Shown one piece after another: positions 1-6,129 of a stretch of 6,224 nt of DNA. The position numbers and the translations under genes were made by a program. The stretch comes from Chloroflexota bacterium (GTDB lineage: Bacteria; Chloroflexota; Limnocylindria; Limnocylindrales; CSP1-4), in NCBI GenBank assembly GCA_025935655.1, contig JAICUV010000204.1:1-6224 (forward strand). The letters are read 5' to 3'. The notes under the pieces were generated by a model. That model worked only from the letters and a program-made list of their open reading frames with translations. It was not told the DNA's origin and searched no databases. How positions within the stretch are numbered: the stretch's first letter is position 1; every line of letters begins with the position of its first letter.

Positions 1-1384
1 GGGTGAGGTCGTTCGTGCCGAGGCTCGCGAACGCGACCTCCTCGAACCACGAGTCCGCCGCGAGGACGGCGGACGGGATCTCGAGCATGACGCCCAGGTC
101 CACGTGGCCCGTGGCCACACCCGCTGCCGCGAGCTCCGAGCGCGCACGCGCCGCCAGCTCCAGCAGGAGCGCGGCGTCGCCGGCGTCCGCCACCATCGGG
201 GCCATGACCTTGACCGGCCCCGCCACGGCGGCCCGATAGCAGGCCCGCAGCTGGGTCACGAACAGCTCCGGCCGATCGTGCGCGAGGCGGAGCGCGCGCA
301 CGCCGAGGAACGGGTTGTCCTCGGCCGGCATCGGCAGGTACGGGATGGGCTTGTCGCCGCCGATGTCGAGGAGGCGGATCGTCACCGGGTCCCCGCCGAA
401 CGCCTCCACCGCCTCTTGGTAGGCGGCCGCCTGCTCGTCCTCCGTCGGCGGCGTGGATCGCTCGAGGAACAGGAACTCGGTCCGGAACAGGCCGACGCCG
501 CGCGCCCCGAGCGCCCGGGCCGGGGCCGCCTCGGCGGGCGTCCCGATGTTGGCGAGCAGCGTGACCTCGACGCCGTCGAGCGTCACGGCCGGGAGCGATG
601 CCTCCGAGGCATCGGCGGCGCGTGACTCGCGGACACGCGCCGCGCGCGCGTCGAAGTCCGCGGTGGTGGCCGCATCGGGCGCGAGGACGACCTCGCCCGT
701 CTCGCCGTCCATTGCCAGCTCCGCCCCGGCGCCCTGCGCGGCGAGCAGCGCCAGCAGGCCCTTCGCGCCCACGACCGCGGGAATACCGTACGCGCGAGCG
801 AGGATCGCCGCGTGGGCGGTCGGCGACCCTGCCTCGAGGACGATCCCCAGGATGTGCTCGCGCGGGAGCGTGGCGGTCAGCGACGGCGAGAGGTCGTCCG
901 CGACCACGACGGCGGCCGCCGGGAGCAGGTCCTCCTCGGCCGGCAGGCCGGCCAGGAGACGCGCGATCCGGTCGGCGACATCGATGACATCGGCGGACCG
1001 GGCGGACAGGACCGGGTCGTCGAGCGCAGCGAGCATCGCCGCGACGGTGGCACCGGCCGCCTGGATCGCCGCGACCCCGTCCTCGCCCTCGCCGGTGATC
1101 CGCGCCACGGCAGCATCGACGAGCGTCGGGTCCCAGGCCATCGCCGCGTGGGCCATGAAGATCGCGGCCTCGTCCTCGTGCCCCGCGGCACCGACGCGCT
1201 CGGAGAGCGCCATCAGGTCGTCCGCGGCCTGGTTCGCGGCGTCGCGGAGGCGTGCCGCCTCGGCGTCCTCGCCGCCCCGCGTCACCCGGCCGCCGACCGG
1301 CAGCTCGCGGCGCCGGACATGGACCCACGACCCGCGCGCCACACCCGGTGCCGCAGGAACCCCGTGAACCGCCGTCATCCCCAT
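1..1384 (-). CDS. ptsI: Phosphoenolpyruvate-protein phosphotransferase (PTS enzyme I), C-terminus missing
   Basis: This is the cytoplasmic enzyme that takes phosphate from PEP onto a histidine and passes it to HPr, the first step of the PTS phosphorelay. The gene runs off the left edge: 461 codons are present and the family is usually about 570 residues. Visible landmarks are an N-terminus GVPAAPGVARG, an HPr-binding-type helical region containing IFMAHAAM, the phospho-histidine motif GSPTAHAAILAR with His at residue 191 (E. coli His189), GVGLFRTEFLF with Arg301 in the PEP-binding barrel, LLDIGGDKPIPYL, EDNPFLGVRALR and finally SLGTNDLT at the cut. The later barrel region with the catalytic Cys lies outside. 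I chose ATG 1384 because GGGAG sits 8 bases upstream; in-frame ATGs at 1435, 1399 and 1378 are alternatives. The motif has Gly-Ser where the family more often has Gly-Gly before the active site. No HPr gene is visible. DhaM-type multidomain proteins are less likely, because the protein begins directly with the enzyme I domain. Confidence 0.93.
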   Translation of the reverse strand, partial: MGMTAVHGVPAAPGVARGSWVHVRRRELPVGGRVTRGGEDAEAARLRDAANQAADDLMALSERVGAAGHEDEAAIFMAHAAMAWDPTLVDAAVARITGEGEDGVAAIQAAGATVAAMLAALDDPVLSARSADVIDVADRIARLLAGLPAEEDLLPAAAVVVADDLSPSLTATLPREHILGIVLEAGSPTAHAAILARAYGIPAVVGAKGLLALLAAQGAGAELAMDGETGEVVLAPDAATTADFDARAARVRESRAADASEASLPAVTLDGVEVTLLANIGTPAEAAPARALGARGVGLFRTEFLFLERSTPPTEDEQAAAYQEAVEAFGGDPVTIRLLDIGGDKPIPYLPMPAEDNPFLGVRALRLAHDRPELFVTQLRACYRAAVAGPVKVMAPMVADAGDAALLLELAARARSELAAAGVATGHVDLGVMLEIPSAVLAADSWFEEVAFASLGTNDLT

Positions 1385-1397
1385 GCCGCGAGCTCCC
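1385..1397 (-). promoter_or_regulatory. Shine-Dalgarno sequence that sets the ptsI start
   Basis: On the minus strand GGGAG is followed by eight bases (CTCGCGGC) and then ATG at 1384. The other in-frame ATGs at 1435 and 1399 have no purine-rich stretch in front of them, and the one at 1378 is too far from this site. The chosen start also puts the active-site histidine at residue 191, close to the 189 of E. coli enzyme I. Confidence 0.6.
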
Positions 1398-1412
1398 ATG
1401 CCACGGCCCGGG

Positions 1413-1441
1413 ATCGCACGATGCCGCGCGCCCATTGTCGA
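1413..1441 (-). promoter_or_regulatory. Weak sigma70-like promoter candidate for ptsI
   Basis: In the 105-bp gap between hemW and ptsI the minus strand carries TCGACA (5 of 6 matches to TTGACA), a 17-base spacer, and TGCGAT (3 of 6 matches to TATAAT). The -10 match is poor, and patterns this weak are expected by chance. The only supporting point is its place ahead of the ptsI start. If it is real, ptsI can be transcribed separately from hemW, and the upstream ATG at 1435 would lie outside the transcript. Confidence 0.2.
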
Positions 1442-1489
1442 GCACCGGTGGACGTGGCGTCCGCGTCGATCCTCACGTCGCCGTGCCGG

Positions 1490-2806
1490 CTACACCAGCC
1501 GGGCGAACAGCTCGTTCGAGAGGAGCCGGCCACTGGTGGTCAGGCGAACGCGCTCGTCGCCGGGATCGTGGTCGTGCTCGTCGCCAGGGCCGTGGACGCG
1601 CTCCAGCAGGCCGGACCCGAGCGCCCACTCCAGGTGCGGCGCGAGCGGACCCGCCGCTGCCCCGGCCAACGGCACGCCGGTGTCCAGCCGCAGGGCCAGG
1701 ATCACGGCCTCGGCGGCCGCGGTCGCCGCGTCGGGCGTCTCCGACGCGCCCGGCGGGAGGGCGGGTGGTGAGCCTCCCCCGGGGGCCAGCGCGCGCAGGT
1801 ACCCGTCGAGGCGTGCGGCGTTCCAGCGGCGCGTGGACCCGTCGAAGGCGTGCGCACCCGGGCCCACGGCCTCGTACGGGCGCCGGTGCCAGTAGACGAG
1901 GTTGTGGCGGCTCTCGTGGCCCGGACGCCCCCAGTTGGAGATCTCATAGCCGCGGAACCCGGCCGCCCCCAGCCGCCGGACGGCATTCGCATACTGCGCG
2001 GCGGCCGTGTCCTCGTCCTGGTCGCGAACGGCGGCCACCCGCCAGCGTCGCGCGCCGGCCCTCGTCGCCAGGTGGTCGCCAAGCGGGCCCGTGAGCCCCT
2101 CCGCATCTGGATCGTCGAGGGTGAGCGCGTACGCCGAGACGTGGTCCACGTCCAGGCTGATCGCCGCGCCCAGCGTCCGGTCCCAGGCCGCCTCGTCCTG
2201 GCCCGGCACGTCGTACAGCAGGTCCAGCGAGATCGAGCCGATCCCCGCCGAGCGTGCCTCCGCGACGGCATCGGCCACGTCCTCGGGACGGTGCCGCCGG
2301 CCCAGCCGGCGGAGGAGCGCCGGCTCGAACGACTGCGCGCCCAGCGACAGCCGGTTGATGCCCGCATCCACGAGCCCGCGCGCGTCGCCGCGCTCGTCCG
2401 GGCCCGGGTTGGACTCGATCGTGACCTCCGCGCCGTCGGCGATCCCGTACCGCTCTCGGACGAGGGCGAGGATCGCCGCAAGGGACGAGGTCGGGAGGAG
2501 CGTCGGCGTCCCTCCCCCGAGGTACAGGGTCTCCAGAGGCGGCCGGCCGGCGATGCCCGGCCGCCCGAAGGTGGCGTCGGCCGCGTCCGCGCGCAGCCGA
2601 AGCTCGCTGAGCAGCGCCTCCACGAACGCGTCGAGGCGCGCTGCCGGGCCGCGCGCGGCCGACCCCGCGTAGACGACGAAGTCGCAGTACGGGCACAGCG
2701 AGACGCAGAACGGGACGTGGACGTAGAGCGCGACGGGCGGGAGCGGCGCGGCCTCAGCCGGCGGGGACAGCCGGACCGGATGCGGCTCTGCGGGGCTGGC
2801 CGTCAT
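1490..2806 (-). CDS. hemW: HemW, radical SAM haem chaperone (HemN-like)
   Basis: A 438-residue radical SAM protein. HemW binds haem and is thought to deliver it to membrane haem proteins; it was formerly annotated as oxygen-independent coproporphyrinogen III oxidase. The iron-sulfur cluster motif is C34-x3-C38-x2-C41 followed by Phe43. HemN proper has a fourth Cys at that place, so this is the HemW type. The SAM-binding glycine motif GGGTP is at 97-101, ESNPGP near 131, LSLGAQSF at 153-160, DLLYDVPGQ at 195-203, and the HemW haem-binding signature HNLVYW at 301-306. At 438 residues it is longer than the usual 380 or so. The extra length comes from a Pro/Ala-rich N-terminal stretch of 24 residues, a linker rich in Pro, Gly and Ala near 341-364, and an acidic/His stretch near 405-418. 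The start is the only in-frame ATG before the cluster motif, 12 bases after the CPBP stop, with a weak GGGG in front. It is probably cotranscribed with the CPBP gene and lepA. Confidence 0.95.
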   Translation of the reverse strand: MTASPAEPHPVRLSPPAEAAPLPPVALYVHVPFCVSLCPYCDFVVYAGSAARGPAARLDAFVEALLSELRLRADAADATFGRPGIAGRPPLETLYLGGGTPTLLPTSSLAAILALVRERYGIADGAEVTIESNPGPDERGDARGLVDAGINRLSLGAQSFEPALLRRLGRRHRPEDVADAVAEARSAGIGSISLDLLYDVPGQDEAAWDRTLGAAISLDVDHVSAYALTLDDPDAEGLTGPLGDHLATRAGARRWRVAAVRDQDEDTAAAQYANAVRRLGAAGFRGYEISNWGRPGHESRHNLVYWHRRPYEAVGPGAHAFDGSTRRWNAARLDGYLRALAPGGGSPPALPPGASETPDAATAAAEAVILALRLDTGVPLAGAAAGPLAPHLEWALGSGLLERVHGPGDEHDHDPGDERVRLTTSGRLLSNELFARLV

Positions 2807-2818
2807 GCGGCCCCGGCG

Positions 2819-3601
2819 CTAGCGCGGACCGAGGACGCGCCAGCCCTCGGGCGTACGGTGGCGACGCTCGATCTCCTCGTCCTCGGTGCCCTTCGGCTTC
2901 GGGATGCCCGCGTGGCCGGTCACGAGGAAGATCGCGACGCGCGTGATCGCGTGGCCGATGAACGCCGCGCCGATGCCGCCGGTGATCGCCGTGACCCAGC
3001 CGCCGGCGAGGCCGATCGCGATCATCGCCGCGAGCATGTACCACGGTCGACCGGGCGCCCCGAGCCGTGTCGCCAGGCCGTAGAGCAGCGCCTGGGTCAG
3101 GTTCGCGAGGTTCGCGTCCATCGGGGTCATGAGCAGGAAGCCGAACACCATGCCGCGGAACACGGCCTCGTCGAAGAACGCCGTGGCGACCGCGTTGAGG
3201 ACGTTGGCCGGATAGAGCCGCAGCCCGGGGAAGCGCAGGTAGTGGTAGCGGTAGAACGCGATCCCCATCGCGATCGCCGTGCCCACGGCGCCGTAGGCGA
3301 GGCCGAGGATCACGGCGCCGACCCGGTCGCCCAGGCTGAGATACAGGTCGTTGACCGGGTCCGGGTGGACCTTGAGCACGACGAGGATCAGGCCGATCCC
3401 GAGCGTGTACCAGGCGAGCCGGCGCATCAGCGACGGGCGGCGGCCCCAGCGGTCGATGTCGTTGTACTCGGCGGCGCTGAACCGCTCCGCGTCGAAGCGC
3501 AGCAGGACGAGCAGGCCCGTGAGCCCGACCGACATGAGGATGCGCAGCGTGTCGGGGACGCTGTCGATCCCGGGCATGCCCGCGACGTCGAACTCCGGCA
3601 T
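2819..3601 (-). CDS. CPBP-family (Abi/Rce1-like) membrane protein with altered catalytic motifs
   Basis: A 260-residue polytopic membrane protein. Hydrophobic segments lie near residues 17-35, 59-78, 94-116, 134-160, 186-207 and 208-228, and the C-terminal tail is charged and cytosolic-looking. The family (CPBP intramembrane metalloproteases) normally has EExxxR, FxxxH and HxxxN/D. Here motif 1 reads DEAVFRG (Asp144, Glu145, Arg149). The position that best fits motif 2 reads YGLAT (Tyr174 to Thr178), so its histidine is missing. Motif 3 keeps His217 (HAITR) but has Arg221 instead of Asn/Asp. Family membership is inferred from motifs 1 and 3 and the topology; protease activity is doubtful. The gene sits 36 bp after lepA and 12 bp before hemW, so it is probably in one transcript. 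No Shine-Dalgarno is visible before ATG 3601. The next in-frame ATG (codon 9) has none either, so the first is kept. The substrate and role are unknown. Confidence 0.75.
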   Translation of the reverse strand: MPEFDVAGMPGIDSVPDTLRILMSVGLTGLLVLLRFDAERFSAAEYNDIDRWGRRPSLMRRLAWYTLGIGLILVVLKVHPDPVNDLYLSLGDRVGAVILGLAYGAVGTAIAMGIAFYRYHYLRFPGLRLYPANVLNAVATAFFDEAVFRGMVFGFLLMTPMDANLANLTQALLYGLATRLGAPGRPWYMLAAMIAIGLAGGWVTAITGGIGAAFIGHAITRVAIFLVTGHAGIPKPKGTEDEEIERRHRTPEGWRVLGPR

Positions 3602-3637
3602 GTGGCGGGCGTCAGCAGGCGGAGACGGGGCGCGTGG

Positions 3638-5449
3638 TCACGCGTCGCCCATCTTGAGGATGGCGAGGAAGGCCTCCTGCGGGATCTCGACCGATCCCAC
3701 GCGCTTCATCCGCTGCTTCCCTTCCTTCTGCTTCTCGAGCAGCTTGCGCTTGCGGCTGATGTCGCCACCGTAGCACTTCGCGAGGACGTTCTTGCGCATC
3801 GCGCGGATGGTCTCGCGCGCCACGACGTGGCTGCCGATGGCCGCCTGCACCGGCACCTCGAACATCTGGCGCGGGATGAGCTCCTTGAGCTTGTCCACCA
3901 GCTGGCGGCCGGTGAGCTGGGCGCGGTCGCGGTGGACGATGAGGCTCAGGGCGTCCACGGGCTCGCCGTTGACGAGGACGTCGAGCTTCACGAGGTTCGC
4001 CACCCGGTAGCCGGTCTCCTCGTAGTCCATCGAGGCGTAGCCCTGGGTCCGGCTCTTGAGCTGGTCGTAGTAGTCGACGATCAGCTCGGCGAGCGGCAGC
4101 TCGAAGTGCATGTGGACGCGCTGCGGGTCCAGGTACTCCATGTTCTCGAACGTGCCCCGGCGACCCGTGGTCAGCTCCATGAGGCTGCCGATGTACCGGT
4201 CCGGCGTCACGATCCCGAGCTTGACCCACGGCTCCTCGATCGACTCGATCTCGCCCACGTCCGGGAACTTCGCCGGGTTGTCGACGGTGACCCAGCCGCG
4301 GTTCATCGTGAGCTGGACCCGGTACTCGACCGACGGCGCGGACGCGATGAGGTCGAGGTTGAACTCGCGCTCCAGGCGCTCCTGGACGATCTCCATGTGG
4401 AGCAGCCCGAGGAACCCGCAGCGGAACCCGAACCCCAGGGCGACCGAGCTCTCGGGCTCGTACGTGAAGCTGGCGTCGTTGAGGTGGAGCTTCTCGAGCG
4501 CGTCGCGCAGGAGCGGGTAGTCCGGGCCGCTCAGCGGGTACAGGCCGGCGAACACGAGGCTCTTCGCCTCCTGGAACCCGGGCAGCGGCGCCGCGGCCGG
4601 CCGCGCGACCGTCGTCACCGTGTCGCCCACCTGCGCCTCGCGGACGTTCTTGAGCCCCGTCGCGACGTAGCCGACCTCGCCCGCGACGAGCTGCTTCACG
4701 GGCACGAGCTGCGGCCGGAACACGCCCAGCTCCAGGAGCTCGGCCTCGGCGCCGCTGGCCATGAGCCGGATGACGTCGTGGCTGCGGATGGTGCCCGAGG
4801 CGAGCCGGATGTAGCAGAGCACGCCCTTGTACGGGTCGTAGTGGGAGTCGAAGACGAGCGCCTGGAGCTCCCTGGTCGGGTCGCCCTTGGGCGGCGGCAC
4901 GCGGGCCACGATCGCCTCGAGGATCTCCTCGATCCCCCGGCCCTCCTTGGCGCTCGCCAGGATGACCTCCTCGCGCGGGATCGCGAGGACGTTCTCCAGC
5001 TCCTCCATCACGACGTCCGGCTGGGCGGACGGGAGGTCGATCTTGTTGAGAACCGGGATGATCGTGAGCCCCTCACGGATCGCGAGGTGGACGTTGGCCA
5101 GCGTCTGCGCCTCGATCCCCTGTGCCGCGTCGACCACGAGGATCGCGCCCTCGCAGGCCTGGAGGCTGCGGCTGACCTCGTAGGCGAAGTCGACGTGTCC
5201 TGGCGTGTCGATGAGGTTGAGGCCGTAGACCAGCCCGTCCTTCGCCGTGTACTCGAGCCGGACCGCGCGGGCCTTGATCGTGATGCCCTTCTCGCGCTCG
5301 AGGTCCATGGAATCCAGGACCTGGCTCATCATCTGCCGACCCTCGATCGTGTGGGTCATCTCGAGCAGCCGGTCCGCGAGCGTGGACTTCCCGTGATCGA
5401 TATGGGCGATGATCGAGAAGTTCCGCAGGCGGGACTGGGGGATGGTCAC
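3638..5449 (-). CDS. lepA: Elongation factor 4 (LepA), ribosome-associated GTPase
   Basis: A 603-residue translational GTPase that acts on the ribosome; a role in back-translocation and in initiation or assembly has been proposed. The full family length is present. G1 is AHIDHGKST at 15-23, the switch I region LEREKGIT is at 50-57, G3 DTPGH at 81-85 includes the catalytic-type His85, and G4 NKID is at 135-138. Domain II and the elongation-factor-G-like domains follow, and the LepA-specific C-terminal domain has CYGGDISRKRK at 559-569 and ends in AILKMGDA. The start codon is GTG at 5449, which gives the usual short N-terminus ahead of RLRNFSIIAHID. No Shine-Dalgarno precedes it, but a TACACT hexamer lies 8 bases upstream, consistent with a leaderless mRNA. 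It is probably the first gene of the lepA-CPBP-hemW unit. The coding strand avoids TTA, CTA and TCA codons, which leaves a long open frame on the other strand. Confidence 0.98.
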   Translation of the reverse strand: MTIPQSRLRNFSIIAHIDHGKSTLADRLLEMTHTIEGRQMMSQVLDSMDLEREKGITIKARAVRLEYTAKDGLVYGLNLIDTPGHVDFAYEVSRSLQACEGAILVVDAAQGIEAQTLANVHLAIREGLTIIPVLNKIDLPSAQPDVVMEELENVLAIPREEVILASAKEGRGIEEILEAIVARVPPPKGDPTRELQALVFDSHYDPYKGVLCYIRLASGTIRSHDVIRLMASGAEAELLELGVFRPQLVPVKQLVAGEVGYVATGLKNVREAQVGDTVTTVARPAAAPLPGFQEAKSLVFAGLYPLSGPDYPLLRDALEKLHLNDASFTYEPESSVALGFGFRCGFLGLLHMEIVQERLEREFNLDLIASAPSVEYRVQLTMNRGWVTVDNPAKFPDVGEIESIEEPWVKLGIVTPDRYIGSLMELTTGRRGTFENMEYLDPQRVHMHFELPLAELIVDYYDQLKSRTQGYASMDYEETGYRVANLVKLDVLVNGEPVDALSLIVHRDRAQLTGRQLVDKLKELIPRQMFEVPVQAAIGSHVVARETIRAMRKNVLAKCYGGDISRKRKLLEKQKEGKQRMKRVGSVEIPQEAFLAILKMGDA

Positions 5450-5457
5450 GACGCGGG

Positions 5458-5463
5458 AGTGTA
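5458..5463 (-). promoter_or_regulatory. Candidate -10 element for a leaderless lepA transcript
   Basis: The minus-strand hexamer TACACT fits the TAnnnT pattern of high-GC bacterial -10 boxes. It ends eight bases before the GTG start of lepA, so transcription would begin at or next to the start codon. This agrees with the absence of a Shine-Dalgarno sequence there. No -35 match is visible at the usual distance, as is common for this promoter type. The site is A/T-richer than the very GC-rich DNA around it. Confidence 0.35.
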
Positions 5464-5501
5464 GCCCCCGGGGCGCCCGGCGGCGCGCGCTGCGATCACC
5501 G

Positions 5502-6032
5502 TCAGCCCTGGTACCCGACCGGAAGGAGCCGCGGTCCGCCCCACTCCTCGCGGAGCAGGCTGTGCATCGCGGTGTCGCGCCAGGCGCCCCGGCTGAAGAA
5601 CGACTTGCGGATGAGGCCCTCGAACGTGAACCCCACCTTCTCCAGCACGCGCCGGGAGGCGGCGTTCGCCGGGTGGGTCTCGGCCTGGATCCGGACGATG
5701 TCCTTGTGCAGGAACAGGTAGTCCGTGATCAGCGTGACCGCCTCGGTGCCGAGTCCCCTGCCGCGAGCCTCCGGGACCAGCTGATAGCCGATCCAGCAGC
5801 CCCCGCCGCACGTCCCGTGGGCGACCGAGCCGACCGGGACGCCGGCCTTGTCGCAGACCATGTACCAGCACTCGTCCTTGTCGGCCTCGAACTCCTTCTC
5901 CATCTGGGACAGGGACAGCTGGCCGAAGCTCTCGAACTCGCCGTTGACCTCGACGTCGCCGCTCCAGGCCGTGAGAAGCGGGAGATCCGACTTCTCGGCG
6001 CGGCGCAGGTCGACGAGGGTGCCAGGGATCAT
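5502..6032 (-). CDS. GNAT-family N-acetyltransferase, RimJ/RimL type
   Basis: A 176-residue cytoplasmic acetyltransferase that transfers acetyl from acetyl-CoA to an amine. The fold is recognised from the N-terminal strand LVDLRRAEKSDLPLL (near residues 6-20), the pyrophosphate-binding motif VPEARGRGLGTEAV at 86-99 (the R-G-R-G-L-G loop), and the C-terminal NAASRRVLEKVGFTFEG at 123-139 typical of RimJ/RimL-like members. The length is normal for the family. The open frame continues upstream for another 58 codons to 6206, but ATG 6032 is preceded by AGGAGG at a 5-base distance, and the extension is Arg/Ser-rich with no family similarity, so the shorter form is chosen. The substrate cannot be told: ribosomal protein N-termini, small metabolites and drugs are all possible. 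The gene ends 52 bp before lepA and lies in a different frame from the four genes downstream. lepA appears to have its own promoter. Confidence 0.9.
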   Translation of the reverse strand: MIPGTLVDLRRAEKSDLPLLTAWSGDVEVNGEFESFGQLSLSQMEKEFEADKDECWYMVCDKAGVPVGSVAHGTCGGGCWIGYQLVPEARGRGLGTEAVTLITDYLFLHKDIVRIQAETHPANAASRRVLEKVGFTFEGLIRKSFFSRGAWRDTAMHSLLREEWGGPRLLPVGYQG

Positions 6033-6037
6033 CGGGC

Positions 6038-6043
6038 CCTCCT
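6038..6043 (-). promoter_or_regulatory. Strong Shine-Dalgarno sequence that sets the GNAT start
   Basis: The minus strand reads AGGAGG, then GCCCG, then ATG at 6032. It is the clearest ribosome binding site in the window and decides against the longer open frame that begins with GTG at 6206. Confidence 0.85.
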
Positions 6044-6083
6044 GCGGAGACGTGCCCGGGAACGCGAGGCGGTCGTCAGGCTG

Positions 6084-6089
6084 ATTATC
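6084..6089 (-). promoter_or_regulatory. Candidate -10 box for the GNAT gene
   Basis: GATAAT on the minus strand matches TATAAT at 5 of 6 positions and is one of the few A/T-rich spots in the window. It lies about 50 bases before the GNAT start, leaving room for a leader of roughly 45 bases that includes the AGGAGG site. No good -35 hexamer is seen 16-18 bases further upstream (the best are GTGGAT or GGTGGA). On the plus strand the same spot reads GATTAT, so it could also serve the possible divergent gene at 6130. Confidence 0.4.
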
Positions 6090-6129
6090 GGACGTCGCGG
6101 CGGCGATCCACCCGTGCGATCCTCCGCGC

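Noticed and set aside
596..614. Inverted repeat with 9-bp arms (CGATGCCTC / GAGGCATCG) and a 1-base centre
   Set aside because: It lies within ptsI coding sequence, in an Ala/Ser/Glu-rich linker. By rough estimate about one such repeat is expected by chance in a window of this size and GC content.
1385..1489. Small RNA, terminator or extra gene in the hemW-ptsI gap
   Set aside because: I see no stable hairpin followed by T residues and no independent open frame with a ribosome binding site. The stretch is open in the ptsI frame from the hemW stop, but there is no start signal at ATG 1435.
104..2094. Several plus-strand open frames of 130 to 319 codons opposite ptsI and the 3' part of hemW
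   Set aside because: They are Arg/Ala/Ser/Pro-rich shadow translations typical of high-GC antisense DNA, with no motif. The minus strand here encodes enzyme I and HemW with recognisable active-site sequences.
3612..4229. Minus-strand open frame of 205 codons inside lepA in another frame
   Set aside because: It lies entirely over the LepA coding region except for its last bases, has an Arg/Pro/Gly-rich shadow composition and shows no domain.
1850..5464. Plus-strand open frame of 1204 codons opposite hemW, the CPBP gene and lepA
   Set aside because: Its codons line up exactly with the minus-strand codons, so its stops would require TTA, CTA or TCA in the real genes. These are avoided in such GC-rich DNA, and the three genes share one frame. 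The translation is a monotonous Arg/Asp/Glu/Val/Leu-rich product with no domain. The minus-strand genes have clear family motifs.
5450..5501. GC-rich inverted repeats (GGGCGCCC, GCCCCGGGGGC) between the GNAT gene and lepA, considered as a terminator
   Set aside because: The arms are short and overlapping, and no T-run follows on the minus strand. In DNA this rich in G and C such palindromes are common.
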